From Cricetomys ansorgei (taxonomy: Eukaryota > Chordata > Mammalia > Rodentia > Nesomyidae), in assembly GCA_026225945.1 (NCBI GenBank), contig JAMJFZ010001133.1, positions 15,030,001 through 15,094,000 of the forward strand: DNA of 64,000 nt, in the 5' to 3' direction. The notes below the pieces were generated by a model. That model was given only the letters and a program-made list of their open reading frames with translations, did no database searches and had not been told where the DNA came from. Position numbers and translations under genes: made by a program. This document shows, piece by piece, positions 46,181-57,119 of the stretch (within the stretch, counting starts at the first letter, position 1; each line of letters opens with the position of its first letter).

Positions 46181-46189
46181 TTACGAATT

Positions 46190-46725
46190 TTATAAGTACT
46201 GTACCTCAGTTCAGACGTTACCGACCTGTGTTCTACTTATTTTTGCCAAGATGCCAATCAATACGATCCTTTAAAAAGATAATTCAAAAGCCAAGAGTCG
46301 CATAGGTTTGACCACTACATCTTTAAATGAGTTTAGGAATTGCCGGTTTAAACCATAGTCTTAAAGGGACAGAGCAGAAAATGCACGTGTTAACACTTAG
46401 CATACCGATAACAGCTTTCTCATTAAGCTTTTTTCACAGGCTCCTCTCAGAACTAAGTCCATATAGCATCGCAGATACTACCACTATCCTAACAGGAGTG
46501 GAGCCGAGTTTGCCTTTTCTTACTTGGCCCTCTTCGCCGTGCAAATAAAGCTGGCAGGTGTTGTTCAGCTGTAATGTAATCTTTCTGTTAACAAAATTTT
46601 CCTGGAAAAAAATTTTCCTTGAGCATTGGTTGGCCCAGGAAACTAAAACCCCGTGCGAGGGCTGCTGTAGAAGCGTGTGCTGGCTCCTCAGAGTTACAAA
46701 TGACCAAAAGGAAGACTGAAAGATC
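46190..46725. promoter_or_regulatory. Candidate conserved non-coding block
   Basis: Repeat-free sequence with retained CpGs (near 46216, 46263, 46298, 46532, 46653) and AT-rich motifs, including an imperfect AAAATTTTCC duplication at 46596-46618. There is no credible frame. The regulatory interpretation is inference. Confidence 0.28.
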
Positions 46726-46727
46726 AA

Positions 46728-47890
46728 AGTGGTCCTTTCTGAGAGTAGAATTGTTTTGCATCCATTAAATCTTTAAGTTCTTTAATCTTTAATAAAGTAT
46801 TCCATGACAAACCAATGTGCATAGGAAGAGGTATTTGTGAGAAAATGGTAGACCGGGGATAAAGAAGAGAATTAATACTATTTTTATTATATGATGGCTT
46901 TTTGTGTCCTAAGAATTTACTAAATACTGACAAGAACCAGAAAGCGGGCTTGATGTAAGCATGCAGGTAAACCTTGCGGTTCCCTTCATCAAGCTTATTT
47001 TCTTGTGATGAAGACACAAAATAAACAGGTTGTTTCCTCAGAGATGGGCGTGATAGAGGTGAATTGGAGTGTTTTGCAGGTGTGCTGAAGATAGATGTAA
47101 TCATACTTTTCTTAGCATGTGAGCTTCAGGATTATATCTAAAGCCTTAGTTGTGGGTCAGCAGTTATCCCAGACCCAAACTCTATGGATGACATTTATCA
47201 AAATCTCCATGATGGGACATAAGGAAGAAGTCTGGGCAGACAGGTCATTCTCGGAAGCCCTTGAGATGAATCACATCTTCTTGTGTCACTTACATGTCTT
47301 AGAGAACCACTCATTACCCATTCACTTGCTTACCACAGATATGCTATTCCCAGGATTCCATGCAAGACACAGGAGACAGTGTTAACCTGTTAGCACTGCA
47401 AAGCTGCAGTCCCATCTCAAACTATGAGTGAATGAGGAAAATGAAACAAAGGCAAACCAGTATCATTCAAGTATCATGAAATAGTATTGGAATGTGTGGT
47501 AGAATTATATCCATCTGCTCAGTGGGTCCTCTTGAGCTCAATAAGCCACCATATGGATGGCTTCAAAACCCTGTCCGGGGTATTGAAGGCATTGATAGGA
47601 TGTTTGAAAATGTTCTTCCTTGGTGTAAGCTGAAACTGAGCTGGCATTTAAATTCCAAAGGTGGTTTTTGTGTAGCAAAAGGTAGTTGACCTTGATACAT
47701 CTTCAGAGGGCTCTCTGCCGCTGTTCAAGCACTTTCCGTTGTCCCGCTTTGTACCTGCCGTCACTCTCCACATCTAGGAGCATGTCGCCCACTTGACAGA
47801 TCAGAACTTCGGAGAGGTTTACCTATTTCTCCAAGATCTTATCTAATCCAGGACTAGACCTCTACCTGATAACTCTAGAACATGCCCGAG
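46728..47890. other. Unique sequence without a gene
   Basis: Contains a 126-codon opening on the minus strand (46724-47104) with no recognisable relative, and an 88-codon one at 47119-47385. Possible worn MIR/L2 words at 47700-47880. Confidence 0.45.
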
Positions 47891-47894
47891 TTTC

Positions 47895-48290
47895 CCGACA
47901 CTGCTGTGATGAGCTACCCCAAGCTAGATGGCTTTAAATGACGTGAATGACTATCATAATTCAAGAAACCAGAAGTTCAAACCCAGGTATTAGAGCACCG
48001 TGGTCCCTCCGGATCCTGGAGAGGAGGTCCTTCTTTCATCTCCTCTGGCTCCTGGTGGCATCCCTTGTCCAGTGGTCACAGCACTCCATTTTGTACCTTC
48101 TGGGTTCACATAGTTCCTCTCCCTCAACACACACACCACCTCTCCTCAGTGTGACTTTCATTATCTATAAAATCCAGGAGATGTGCAAGTCTTCATGGTA
48201 TCTTCTAAACCTTTTTCCAGGTAAGATCACATCCACACATCCTTGAGAATGGGATCTATCTTTTAAATGGTCACCACTCATCTCATTACA
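47895..48290 (-). mobile_element. MLT1-type MaLR LTR
   Basis: Antisense landmarks: CTGCTGTGATGAGCTACCCC, ATGGCTTTAAATGACGTGAA, AACCAGAAGTTCAAACCCAG, GGTCCCTCCGGATCCTGGAG and ATCACATCCACACATCC. Ancient mammalian LTR. The 99-codon plus-strand opening at 47947-48246 is derived from it. Confidence 0.65.
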
Positions 48291-48294
48291 ACGC

Positions 48295-48875
48295 CCCGTA
48301 TAATTATTCTCCCCAAATAATGATATGGCTGAGGCAGCTGAAACTCATCTTGTCTAAAAATGTAAAAGCAAACAAAACAAAAACTTGGACTATGCTGGAA
48401 GCCAACAACCCAGTTAGGCTGCTTGGGTGAAAGGGGTTTTGCTGAGAGGGGCTCTTCCACAATGCCCATGCTGGCCTGGAACTATCTTCTGACCTCTGCT
48501 CCCCACGTGCTGTAAGAGGCCATGGCAATTCTCCACACTGTAAATCTCATGGCCAGATTTTCATCAGAATTGATCTTGTAGAACTCTGAACAAAGACGAA
48601 TAGTTTAGGAACCCAACTGAAAGGGAGTTGCAGCACTGGGGATACATGCTTGTCTCAGAGAATTAATCTCTGTTGCAAGCGGTATCCTCTCAATTATAAG
48701 TAATATCCTTTCTATTATTGTTTGTGATCGATTACTGCCGGATAAAGAATCTAGACTTTAGAAGACTTGTTCTGTATCCATGTATTTCTCATGAGTTCTT
48801 GACACACCCAACCATCTCCTCCGCAAACACAGTACCACTGCCTTCTGCCCTGAATGTGTACTCTGCTCAGTAACA
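48295..48875. other. Unique sequence without a gene
   Basis: Non-repetitive. A B1-like scrap (CATGCTGGCCTGGAACTATC) lies at about 48466-48490. Confidence 0.45.
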
Positions 48876-48879
48876 TCTC

Positions 48880-49425
48880 CCGATTTATTACGTTATCCAA
48901 GTCATAAGCTGCGACAAAGACAATGCCGTAACATTGTCAGCCCCAGTGGAAAGGCTGATGTGAGCAGAGAGTAGCCCGCAGGAGAGCCACCACCCTAAAG
49001 TGACCAGAGATTTCCAGTCTGATGGACTGTGGGGAGTCAAAGACCAGTGTGATGGCTGAAGGCAGAGCACAGAGCGAGCCCCTCCCCTCACACCTCGCGC
49101 TGACAAGTATCAATGCTTTGGAAGGGATAAAGTAGAACTCCCTTGTCACACCTGGCAAACAAATTCATTTGAATTCCTTGGTACAGTTCCTCCTTGCTAA
49201 GGCTGAAGCTGCTGCCGTTAGTGTGTGTTCCTCCCTCCTGCGACCTCAGTGTCACTTTTAATAGCAAGTTTATCATTATGAACTGTCATTTTGCAGCCAC
49301 AGAGATGAATGCAAAAGAGCACATAGAAATCACTAAGCCCATTGGAGAAACAGAAGGTGGAAGAAGTATCAACATGCAGAGTGACACTGTCCGGGAACAA
49401 ATGAGGTCTGTTCTCTGAAGCTTCT
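48880..49425. promoter_or_regulatory. Candidate conserved block with two T-box half-sites
   Basis: Repeat-free, CpG-retaining stretch. TCACACCT, the complement of the T-box half-site AGGTGTGA, occurs twice in the same orientation at 49090-49097 and 49146-49153. Short openings on both strands (48888-49418) are overlapping and unrecognised. The enhancer reading is inference. Confidence 0.3.
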
Positions 49426-49429
49426 TGAG

Positions 49430-49685
49430 GCCTTAACTCAGGAATGTGACCTGTGAAAGTTGTGTCTTATCCCAGGTAACTAAGCATAGCTCACACAAGC
49501 AGCTCTGCACCACGGGGAGTTAATGTGCTGTCCTTACATCAGGCCGTTATATTCAGAAGCCACAAGGTCTCGCTATCGAGATGGCGTCAAGTGAGGGCAC
49601 CCGTGCTGCTATATTCAGCCTCCGTTAAGATTTTGCTTCAGTCGATAACATTAACTAAAGAGCCCATAATAAATTAGATAAAAAA
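49430..49685. other. Unique sequence without a gene
   Basis: No recognised feature. Confidence 0.5.
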
Positions 49686-49688
49686 TTA

Positions 49689-49800
49689 AGCCAGGCGGTG
49701 GTGGTGCACGCCATTAATCCCAGCACTAGGGAGGCAGAGGCAGGCAGATCTCTGTGAGTTCCAGGACAGCCTGTCTGTTATAACAGAAACTATCTGAAAG
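49689..49800 (+). mobile_element. B1 SINE, internally shortened
   Basis: AGCCAGGCGGTGGTGGTGCA, ATTAATCCCAGCACTAGGGA, GGCAGAGGCAGGCAGATCTC and TGAGTTCCAGGACAGCCTGT. The segment normally reading 'ccagcctggtctacagagtg' is missing. An expanded purine tail follows. Confidence 0.9.
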
Positions 49801-49895
49801 AAAAAAGAAAAGAAAAGAAGAAAAGGGAAGAGAGAGAGAGAGAGGTGCAGAAGAAAGGAAAAAAAGAAAGTTAAATAAAAAAATAAGGAAAATAA
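49796..49895. repeat. Purine-rich (GAAA/GA)n tract
   Basis: A-rich tail of the preceding B1, expanded into AAAGAAAAG and (GA)n runs. The minus-strand opening at 49686-49916 is an artefact. Confidence 0.88.
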
Positions 49896-49984
49896 AAATA
49901 TCAACTCAGAGCCCACACATTAGTACTTGGTCATCAGTCCATGGCAATGGTGGGAAGTGGCAGATCTTCCAAGAGGTGGGACAC

Positions 49985-50180
49985 AAGAGGTGGGAGAGAG
50001 GACTCCGCAGTTAAGAGCTCATATTGCTCTTACAGAAGACTCAAATGATTCCTAGCACCTTTGCAGGCATCTCACAATTACCCGTAACTCCCGCTCCAAA
50101 GGACCTGGGGCCCCTGGCCTCTTCCTGCACTGTAGTCACATGGAACCCCCCGTACACACACACAGAAATACCATTTTAAA
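49985..50180 (+). mobile_element. B3-type SINE
   Basis: GGTGGGAGAGAGGACTCCGC, AGTTAAGAGCTCATATTGCT, CTAGCACCTTTGCAGGCATC and a (CA)n/A-rich tail at 50155-50180 match a diverged B3. Confidence 0.75.
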
Positions 50181-50184
50181 AAAG

Positions 50185-50862
50185 TAAGAAGCAAGGCATA
50201 GTGGAAGGAAGTCGGGGCAAGGAGGACACACTCCTGAGGACAGTATTAGGGAGGAGAAGGTTTCATTGTTCTGTTCTGCTTCCTGACCAGTATGAGGTGA
50301 ATGGCTTTGTTCACTCTCCACCGTGGTATCAGCTGTATCACAAGCCCCAAAGCAAGGAAGCTAATAACCTTGGACTGAGACCCAAAGCAACTCTTTCAAA
50401 CTGGTTCGCCTTTGGTGTTTTGTCACAGCTGACCAGCACACCATGCTCATACTGTTGCATAGATACTTTGGTGTTCTTCAATTTTAAATGTTTGTATATT
50501 TATACTATTTAGAGAAGTCTTTCCATGAGGTAAGTCTGCAGTAGACCTTAGATAAATTAATATAAATGTATAAAGCACCTTTATAAGCTGGGTCTTAGTC
50601 TGTTTAATTTATGCAAGTACTTTGAAGACCAGTAAATTTTTTCAGAATTTCAACTAAAAAGAAATTCCAGTGAATCTGCCTCTAAGGCTCCGGCCCCAAT
50701 CTCAGTAGTACAGTGTTTATTGTCTGTATATTACACTGTTTAAAACTTAGACCCATGGTTTTCATGATGGCAACCACAAACAGTCCCTGTCATTACTAAA
50801 AATCTATCCCAATAGTTTTGTACAATTTATTACATGAATGTCTGATTTATTTTCATAATTTT
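50185..50862. other. Unique sequence without a gene
   Basis: AT-rich. The opening at 50201-50512 (103 codons, plus) has no recognisable relative. Confidence 0.45.
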
Positions 50863-50865
50863 AAT

Positions 50866-51083
50866 TTTTTATATTCATTTGTTTTTATCTTATGTGTTAG
50901 CCTGAATGTATGCATGCACATGACACGTGTGCCTGGTGTTGTAGAGGCCGGAAGAGGGCATTGGATCCCCTGTAACTCAAGTTACAGATGATTGTCAGCT
51001 ACCACGTGGATGCTAGGAACTGAACCCAGGTACTCTAGAAAAGTATCCAGGGCTCTTAACCACTGAGACATCCCTCTAGCCTT
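50866..51083 (-). mobile_element. B3-type SINE
   Basis: Antisense: CTTATGTGTTAGCCTGAATG, GGCATTGGATCCCCTGTAAC, GCTAGGAACTGAACCCAGGT and CTTAACCACTGAGACATCCC. Near full-length. Confidence 0.88.
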
Positions 51084-51350
51084 ATGTTCTCACAATCTTG
51101 TATCTGAATATAAATCTTTAGCCTCTTACTTTTTCTGATAAGATAATTTCAAGAAGAAAGTACTGTGAAAGCTGCAGATGTTTTCAGACTCTTGATATTG
51201 GTTCTGAAGGTGCAGCTCTACAGCTTATACATTATTAAGAATCTACTGAGCCAAAGGCCTGTCAGTTGAGAAAGCTGAAAATGGGTTGACAAGAAGGAAA
51301 AGGAGAAAGACAGAAAAATGGGTAAAGCTGCAGACTAAAAAGGGAATAGA
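51084..51350. other. Unique sequence without a gene
   Basis: No recognised feature. Confidence 0.5.
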
Positions 51351-51352
51351 TG

Positions 51353-51478
51353 GAGCTGGGGAGGACTCAACAGTTACGAGCCCTGGTTGTTCTTGCAAAA
51401 GACCTGAGTTCAATTCCCGGCACCCACATGTCTGCTCACAAACATAACTCCAGTCCCAGAGGGTCTGAGGCTTGTCTC
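51353..51478 (+). mobile_element. B3-type SINE, 3'-truncated
   Basis: AGCTGGGGAGGACTCAACAG, GTTCTTGCAAAAGACCTGAG and TTCAATTCCCGGCACCCACA, breaking at about 51478 where an oppositely oriented copy begins. Confidence 0.82.
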
Positions 51479-51479
51479 T

Positions 51480-51705
51480 TTAAAAGAAAAATATTTTAGT
51501 TTTAATCATGTGTATGTGTTTGTCTATTTGCGGGCACGGGCACACGAGTACAGTGTCACAGAGTTCAGAAGAGGATTTCAGGCTCCCGCCAGGACCTGGA
51601 GTCACAGGCGATTGTGAGTCACCCAGTATGAGGGCTGGGAACTAAACTAAGGCCGTCTTGAGCAGCATGAGCTCTCAGCCTTTCAGTCATCTCCCTTGTT
51701 CCTTG
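51480..51705 (-). mobile_element. B3-type SINE, tail-to-tail with the preceding copy
   Basis: Antisense: ATCATGTGTATGTGTTTGTC, CCGCCAGGACCTGGAGTCAC, GGGCTGGGAACTAAACTAAG and TTTCAGTCATCTCCCTTG. It immediately follows a plus-oriented B3. Confidence 0.78.
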
Positions 51706-51709
51706 TTTT

Positions 51710-52935
51710 CCTCTGCATGGCTTAGAATGCCAGTGCGAAGATGCTACTTGACCCATAAACAAACACTGTTGAGCAGTTATTTGGGGGTGGCCACTTAGTT
51801 AACTTCCAGAAATGAAGAATGGACCACAGATCCCGCTTCCAGGAAATGTTTAGTAAGACAAAAATAATCATGGTAGATGTTTATAAAGACATTATTATAT
51901 ATGGGGGAAGACAACAAACATCTAAACCAAACTGGGAGGCGATCAAGATTTAAGAAATGGGGGGCAATCTGAATACTTTACAGATGGGAACTTGGAAGAA
52001 GGAAGAAAATTTGCCCATGGGAAGAGCCAGGTGTCCTTGAGAGCACATGGCAGGGTTGTTAGACTTAGCCAATAAAAACACAGGACGCTCAGTTAAATCT
52101 GAATTTCAGATAAACGAAGTCTTAAAATAAGTACTACTCAAACTTAGTTTATGATATTATTTGGGATTTATCTAAAGTTCCATTTAATTGGGCACCCTCA
52201 ATTTGACTTGGCAACACTAAGTTACCAGGAAAATGCTAGTGGTTTATGGGCTACAACAGGAGTGGGGGTGACGAGAGAGGGAGCCGGAGGAGTGGACCAA
52301 GGGTCAAACCTTGAAAACCCATTTATATGTGAGCCCCAACACACAAGCGCTGGCAGATTCACAGAAGGAAGTAATGACTGTAGTTCTCCGCACAAAGTCA
52401 CTGGGGCCCCCATACAGGGTTAGAACAGATGCCAGACTATGAGTTTCTCCAAATGTGAAGGAGAAATGTTTGTCTCTAGGGAGCAGAAGAAAGGGAGACG
52501 AGTCCTCGTCTCTTGTCACTGACCCTCTGTGCTGATTTTTCCAGCGTGGCTCCAGTGGCTTCCTAGACGACCTGACAATGACTCAGCATGGCAAGAAGTC
52601 ATAGGCTAAGGGTTCTGCTGTTGTATTATAAATGCCCCCCATCATGGGCCCAGTTGTTGAAGACTTGGTTGCCCTGGTGCTATGGGGAGGCAGCATGTGA
52701 TGGAGGAGGAGGAGCTTAGTCAAAGGAAACCAGCTACCAGCTAAAGGAAATATTTGATTCTTGGCCCCTCCTTCTCATCTTTACTTCTTGGCCATCGTGG
52801 GTGAACAGCCTTATCTGTGAAATGCCCCAGACACCTGGCCCTATCACAGACCCTAAAGTGACTGCGCCAGTGATGGACTCAAATATCAAAAATGCTGAGC
52901 CCAAGTTAGTCTTTTCCTTCTTTTTTCCTTTTATT
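51710..52935. other. Unique sequence without a gene
   Basis: Non-repetitive DNA; openings at 52151-52519 (both strands) are unrecognised. Confidence 0.5.
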
Positions 52936-52939
52936 TTTT

Positions 52940-53215
52940 GAAGAGATGGGTGGAGGTGTGCAGGTGGGTGAATGGGTGGGTGGTGGGTATGCATGCATGT
53001 GTCGTGCCTGCACCGTGGATGCCAGAGGTTGACATCATGTCTGTATCTTGCTCTCCACCTTACTTTCTGAGAGAGTCTCACTGAACCTGAAGTTCACCAT
53101 TTAGCTAGGTAGCATGGCCAGGAGCTCCTGAGATCTGTCTTCATGCTACGCTTGCCTTTTCCTTCTTATAAACTGTTTATCACACGTGTGTGTCACCCTT
53201 GCTGTGCCCACCTGT
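52940..53215 (-). mobile_element. B4A/RSINE1-type SINE
   Basis: GCCAGAGGTTGACATCATGT, TCTTGCTCTCCACCTTACTT, TCTGAGAGAGTCTCACTGAA and CCTGAAGTTCACCATTTAGC are the antisense order of the rodent B4A/RSINE1 body. A GGTG-rich low-complexity stretch at 52950-52990 forms its tail side. The minus-strand opening at 52734-53081 overlaps it. Confidence 0.7.
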
Positions 53216-53219
53216 TGCA

Positions 53220-54105
53220 TAGGCTGTGTAGGGAAGTGTGAGAAAGGCAAGTGCTAGCTGAGAGTCGACACTGTGCAGAGGGCCTCAGAGCCCGTGACAG
53301 AGTACGGCTGCACACTGCAGGTTTGAGAAATTGTCCAGGATGTCACCAGGGAAATAACCTGTGCATTAGAGACAGAGCCAAGGCAGAGGATGGAGAAGGC
53401 TCGGGATGGAAAGGAACTTAGCACCAGGCTGCTGCTTGGGAGAAGAGAGGCTTCCGAGTGTCTGGAGTCGGAGCTGTCATCTCTGTCCAACCTACCTGAA
53501 CACAGATAAGGTATCATAGTAGTTCTATGCAGCGGGTCGAGGTGGCACTCAGAATGTTGAAATATTGAATTAGTAACAATGAGCAAAGAGCAACTGACAG
53601 ACTAGGAGGCCCTCTGTAATGCCAGGAATGTCTGAGATTATGCAGAGGTGGTGGGAGGAAACAGAAGGAACTGGGGGCTCATGGGCGCCAGAAGGCAAAG
53701 GAAGCTTAGGGTACAAATAAGTTGAAGATTGTAGGGGCAACATGGTGCATAGAGAACACATTTGACACCCAGTGCTTTCCATAATGTGGCCAGAACCCTT
53801 TCCTGAGGCCAAGATGTCCTCTTTCATAAATAAGATTGTTTCTCACAATGCCTTTTGTTTCCTGTCTCTCTGCTGTTGCAGAGATGTTTGAGGCACTGCC
53901 AGCTCCTCTGGCTCACACACATCCAGTTCTGCTAGGGTACTGTCAGGTCTGAAAACAGTCATTCATGTTTGTACCAGTATGCAAATCTGCACTCTCATGA
54001 CCTCAGGAACAGAAGTACCCCGCCCCATGTTCTTCCCACAGTTTTTGAGGCATAGTCACCTCTGCTACTTGCAGCTGTCAACATCACCCTTGGGATTCAT
54101 ACTCT
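53220..54105. other. Unique sequence without a gene
   Basis: Non-repetitive; minus-strand openings at 53254-53586 and 53570-53827 have no recognised domains. Confidence 0.5.
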
Positions 54106-54109
54106 GACA

Positions 54110-54392
54110 TTTCATGTCTTCACTCTGAGACATGCCTTGATGTACTCACCTCGGTCGCCTCGGAGACACCCCCTCTCGCCCTGTCCGTGAGATGTCCTTT
54201 CCTGTTTACTCCTAGTGTATCAAGTGCCCCTCCTGATTTTATAACAATGCAGAGCACGGTATTGCTGTTGCGCTGTTTTTGTACTGTCATCTCTTCTAGA
54301 ATATAAAATGCATGAAGGCAAGGGTGGCATCTTTCTAGATCTTTCTAGATCACTATTATCCCTAATACGCACAACTGAACATGGTATGAAAG
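54110..54392 (+). mobile_element. L2 LINE 3' end
   Basis: TTCTAGAATATAAAATGCAT, GAAGGCAAGGGTGGCATCTT and ACTATTATCCCTAATACGCA follow the L2 3' end pattern. A small TCTTTCTAGA duplication lies at 54329-54352. Confidence 0.6.
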
Positions 54393-54397
54393 CAAAT

Positions 54398-54762
54398 TGT
54401 TATGGTTTGGAAACATAACGATCTTCCAAAGATCCAAATGCCCGAGGCTTAGTCACCAACCTGTGAAAGGAGGCCTAGTGGGAAGGACTGAGGTCAATGT
54501 TACCATGCCCTTGACAGGGATTTTAGGGTTTCTCCTCCTCCACAACCACCACCCCCATCTCCCCCCTCCTTTTCACCTTTCTGGCCACCATAAGGAGAGC
54601 AGGTTGTTCTACCACATTCTATACCATGATGTACTGCTTCACCACAAGCTCCTAAGCAATGGAGCCAAGGGATCCTGTAGTGAAACCATGATCAAAATAA
54701 AAATAAAAAGGGGAAAAGTTTATCAGTTACTTTGTCATGGTAGTGGAAAGATGACTGATATT
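54398..54762 (+). mobile_element. MaLR-type solo LTR
   Basis: Starts TGTTATGGTTTGGAAACAT; further landmarks are CCCGAGGCTTAGTCACCAAC, GTACTGCTTCACCACAAGCT, AATGGAGCCAAGGGATCC and the end TTGTCATGGTAGTGGAAAGA. The 122-codon opening at 54397-54765 coincides with the LTR and is an artefact. Confidence 0.7.
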
Positions 54763-54765
54763 TAA

Positions 54766-55600
54766 GAGCCACCTTTAGAAGAAAGGCCAGCAGGCTAGGC
54801 ACAAGCAAGCCCACCTCTAGGTTGGTGACTGGAAGCATTCCCAGGTCAAAAGGGGCCTTCTTCATTAGAAGGATGTGCTTACTCCCGTCTCCCCAGTGTG
54901 TGCAAATGACCTTTGCATCAGACATGACAGAGTCCCTGGCCAATCAATTCAGTGGCCATGTACTAGAGTTGTGCTAAATTTGATCATCCCTAGTGTGGGA
55001 CAATTCTCCAAGGGGGCCCTGAGCTTCCACACCTCAGGTGTATATAGCTAACTTTTTAAAAAAGCTGAAACCTTCAGAGCAGTATAAACTAGCTCTAGTC
55101 TTCTACTTCACTTCAACACAAATATGACGCGTTGTTACTAAACAAAATAATCACTGATCAAAAGTCGTTCTGGGCAGGGTAAAATGGACCCAACCTAGTG
55201 CTCTGCACTCAAATGCTCCATCCAATGCTTTGTCCCGTGTCTCCAACAGTACATGCTGTGCTGTAAAAGTAGGTGCCATTACAAAAGATAAGCGCTACAT
55301 AATCCATTTACATTTTCCTGCTCTCTGACATAATTTATACTTTCTGTAATAAAAAAAAAAAAAAAAGAAATGTGGGCTTGGTCACCCAGTGGGGCTCTGG
55401 AAAAAAGGTTGATGCGAATTATTCTCTTCCACTTTTCATCATGATTTTTTTTTAAACAGAGTCAAGGGATGCTTTGGAATATTAAGAGGAAGCATAAACC
55501 AACCTGTGTGATTTTCCAAACCTGGAAAAAACCACCAGCACAATTATACGGCCACAAAAGACAACGTCAGGAGGCTAGATTGTGTGAGACAGACAGGCAT
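54766..55600. other. Unique sequence without a gene
   Basis: Non-repetitive; a run of 16 A at 55351-55366, preceded by AATAA-like sequence, may mark the end of an old retroposed insert. Confidence 0.45.
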
Positions 55601-55605
55601 CTACA

Positions 55606-55869
55606 CAGATGTGCAGTGGAGGCCGAGCAGATGTGCAGTGGAGGCCGAGCAGATGTGCAGTGGAGGCCGAGCAGATGTGCAGTGGAGGCCGAGCAGATGT
55701 GCAGTGGAGGCCGAGCAGATGTGCAGTGGAGGCCGAGCAGATGTGCAGTGGAGGCCGAGCAGATGTGCAGTGGAGGCCGAGCAGATGTGCAGTGGAGGCC
55801 GAGCAGATGTGCAGTGGAGGCCGAGCAGATGTGCAGTGGAGGCCGAGCAGATGTGCAGTGGAGACCGAA
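55606..55869 (+). repeat. 22-bp minisatellite, 12 copies
   Basis: The unit CAGATGTGCAGTGGAGGCCG plus AG (22 bp) repeats 12 times, starting at 55606, 55628, 55650 and so on to 55848. Copies are identical except at the last one (GAGACCGAAG). The unit contains no stop codon in any of six frames, so every frame stays open through the array. This yields a set of overlapping 100-138-codon artefact frames with a 22-residue period. I do not regard any as a gene. Confidence 0.97.
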
Positions 55870-55871
55870 GG

Positions 55872-56942
55872 AAGGGCAGAGATAAGTAAATATCCCATTG
55901 GAAATTAATGTGCACATTAAAAGTTATTTGTTATGGCCTACATTTCTCCTTTGATTTTCATGATCCGTCTGTGAATAGCTAAGGCTTTGGTTAGAGTCCT
56001 TACTTTGTGTAAAATGAGAAACTAACAACACTAGTGCTTAGCTGGAGATTATGAAGCTAGGAGAGGGAGAGCCTTGCAAGATGCTTGCTCACTCTGCCAC
56101 ACCTCCACTCTTCTATATGCCCCCCGTGATGGAAAGAAAAAAAAATCAGTTGTGTACAGCCATTCATTGAAGTCATTCATCTGAAATGCTTTCTGTTGTG
56201 ATGTAGTGGACTCTATTTACAGCTTAGAACATTTTCTATAGAGAGCTTCTAGTTCAACAGAGTTTGAGAACTTTGTTCACTCCCTCAGGCTTGCTGAAGT
56301 CAGGACAATGTGCCGCATTCCTCTGCTCCCATAAGCAGCCATCAGGCAATACCTTTATGGTCAGGTCCAGGTAACTCTGCCATGCGTTATTTGTGAGATT
56401 AATATTGAAGTCATTAGCCTTTTCTTCATGAAAATTCAAACACTAGTATCCAATACATGTTGATTTCATTTCAATGTATCGAATGCATTTTTTTTTTTTT
56501 ATTAATCAGAGGCAGGAAAACACTTCAAATCATTTCCCTCTTCTCCAACGTGTATCTTACCAAGACAGTGAAGGGTTAGGTAAGAGACATTTTACCCGCA
56601 GGAAACCACAGATGTCTGAGTTGAAGTAGATTTGGGTAGAAAACAAGTTCGCCAAGGAAAGGTGGAGGTATGACAGCAAGCAGGTGATGACACTGGCCAG
56701 TTTCCTATTGCTTCCTCTTGAAGAATGACATTTATTTAGATCTTGAGAGACATACTAACACCAGGAGATGGTGCTCCTTACCGAGCTCTTTGTAAAGAGA
56801 GGGTGGTGATAGAGCACACCTGGTAGATGAAGCAGATCCCATCAGGTTTGCAACACGGGATGCTGGGAGAGCCCGTGGCAGCCTCTTGAGTGGTGTAAAT
56901 AGCAGCTGGACGTCCATTTCAGCCAGGAATTGTGGCATCACT
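55872..56942. other. Unique sequence without a gene
   Basis: AT-rich DNA with a T-run at 56488-56500. Openings are short and unrecognised. Confidence 0.5.
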
Positions 56943-56944
56943 AT

Positions 56945-57115
56945 ATCTGTCTCGGTTTCTTTTCTGACGCTGTGATAAGAGACAGACTAAGCAACTTAAG
57001 GGAGAAGAGCTCCTTTAGCGCACAGCCCCGGGTTACTGTCCAGTGACTGTAGGCTGGTCAAGCATCAGGACCTTGAAGCAGCTGGGGGGAAAAGAATGTT
57101 AGCAAGGATCATATG
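56945..57115 (-). mobile_element. MaLR-type LTR, 3' part
   Basis: Antisense: TTTCTTTTCTGACGCTGTGA, GCAACTTAAGGGAGAAGAGC and CAGGACCTTGAAGCAGCTGG match the 3' portion of an MT-like LTR. Confidence 0.55.
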
Positions 57116-57119
57116 GACA

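Noticed and set aside
46724..47104. 126-codon minus-strand frame
   Set aside because: No domain, signal or similarity recognised; length is compatible with chance in 64 kb. A conservation test would be decisive.
47947..48246. 99-codon plus-strand frame
   Set aside because: Lies within an MLT1-like LTR.
54397..54765. 122-codon plus-strand frame
   Set aside because: It coincides exactly with a MaLR-type LTR, which is non-coding.
55469..55917. Up to 138-codon repetitive frames on both strands
   Set aside because: They are produced by the stop-free 22-bp minisatellite; six frames cannot all be genes, and flanks show no coding signal.
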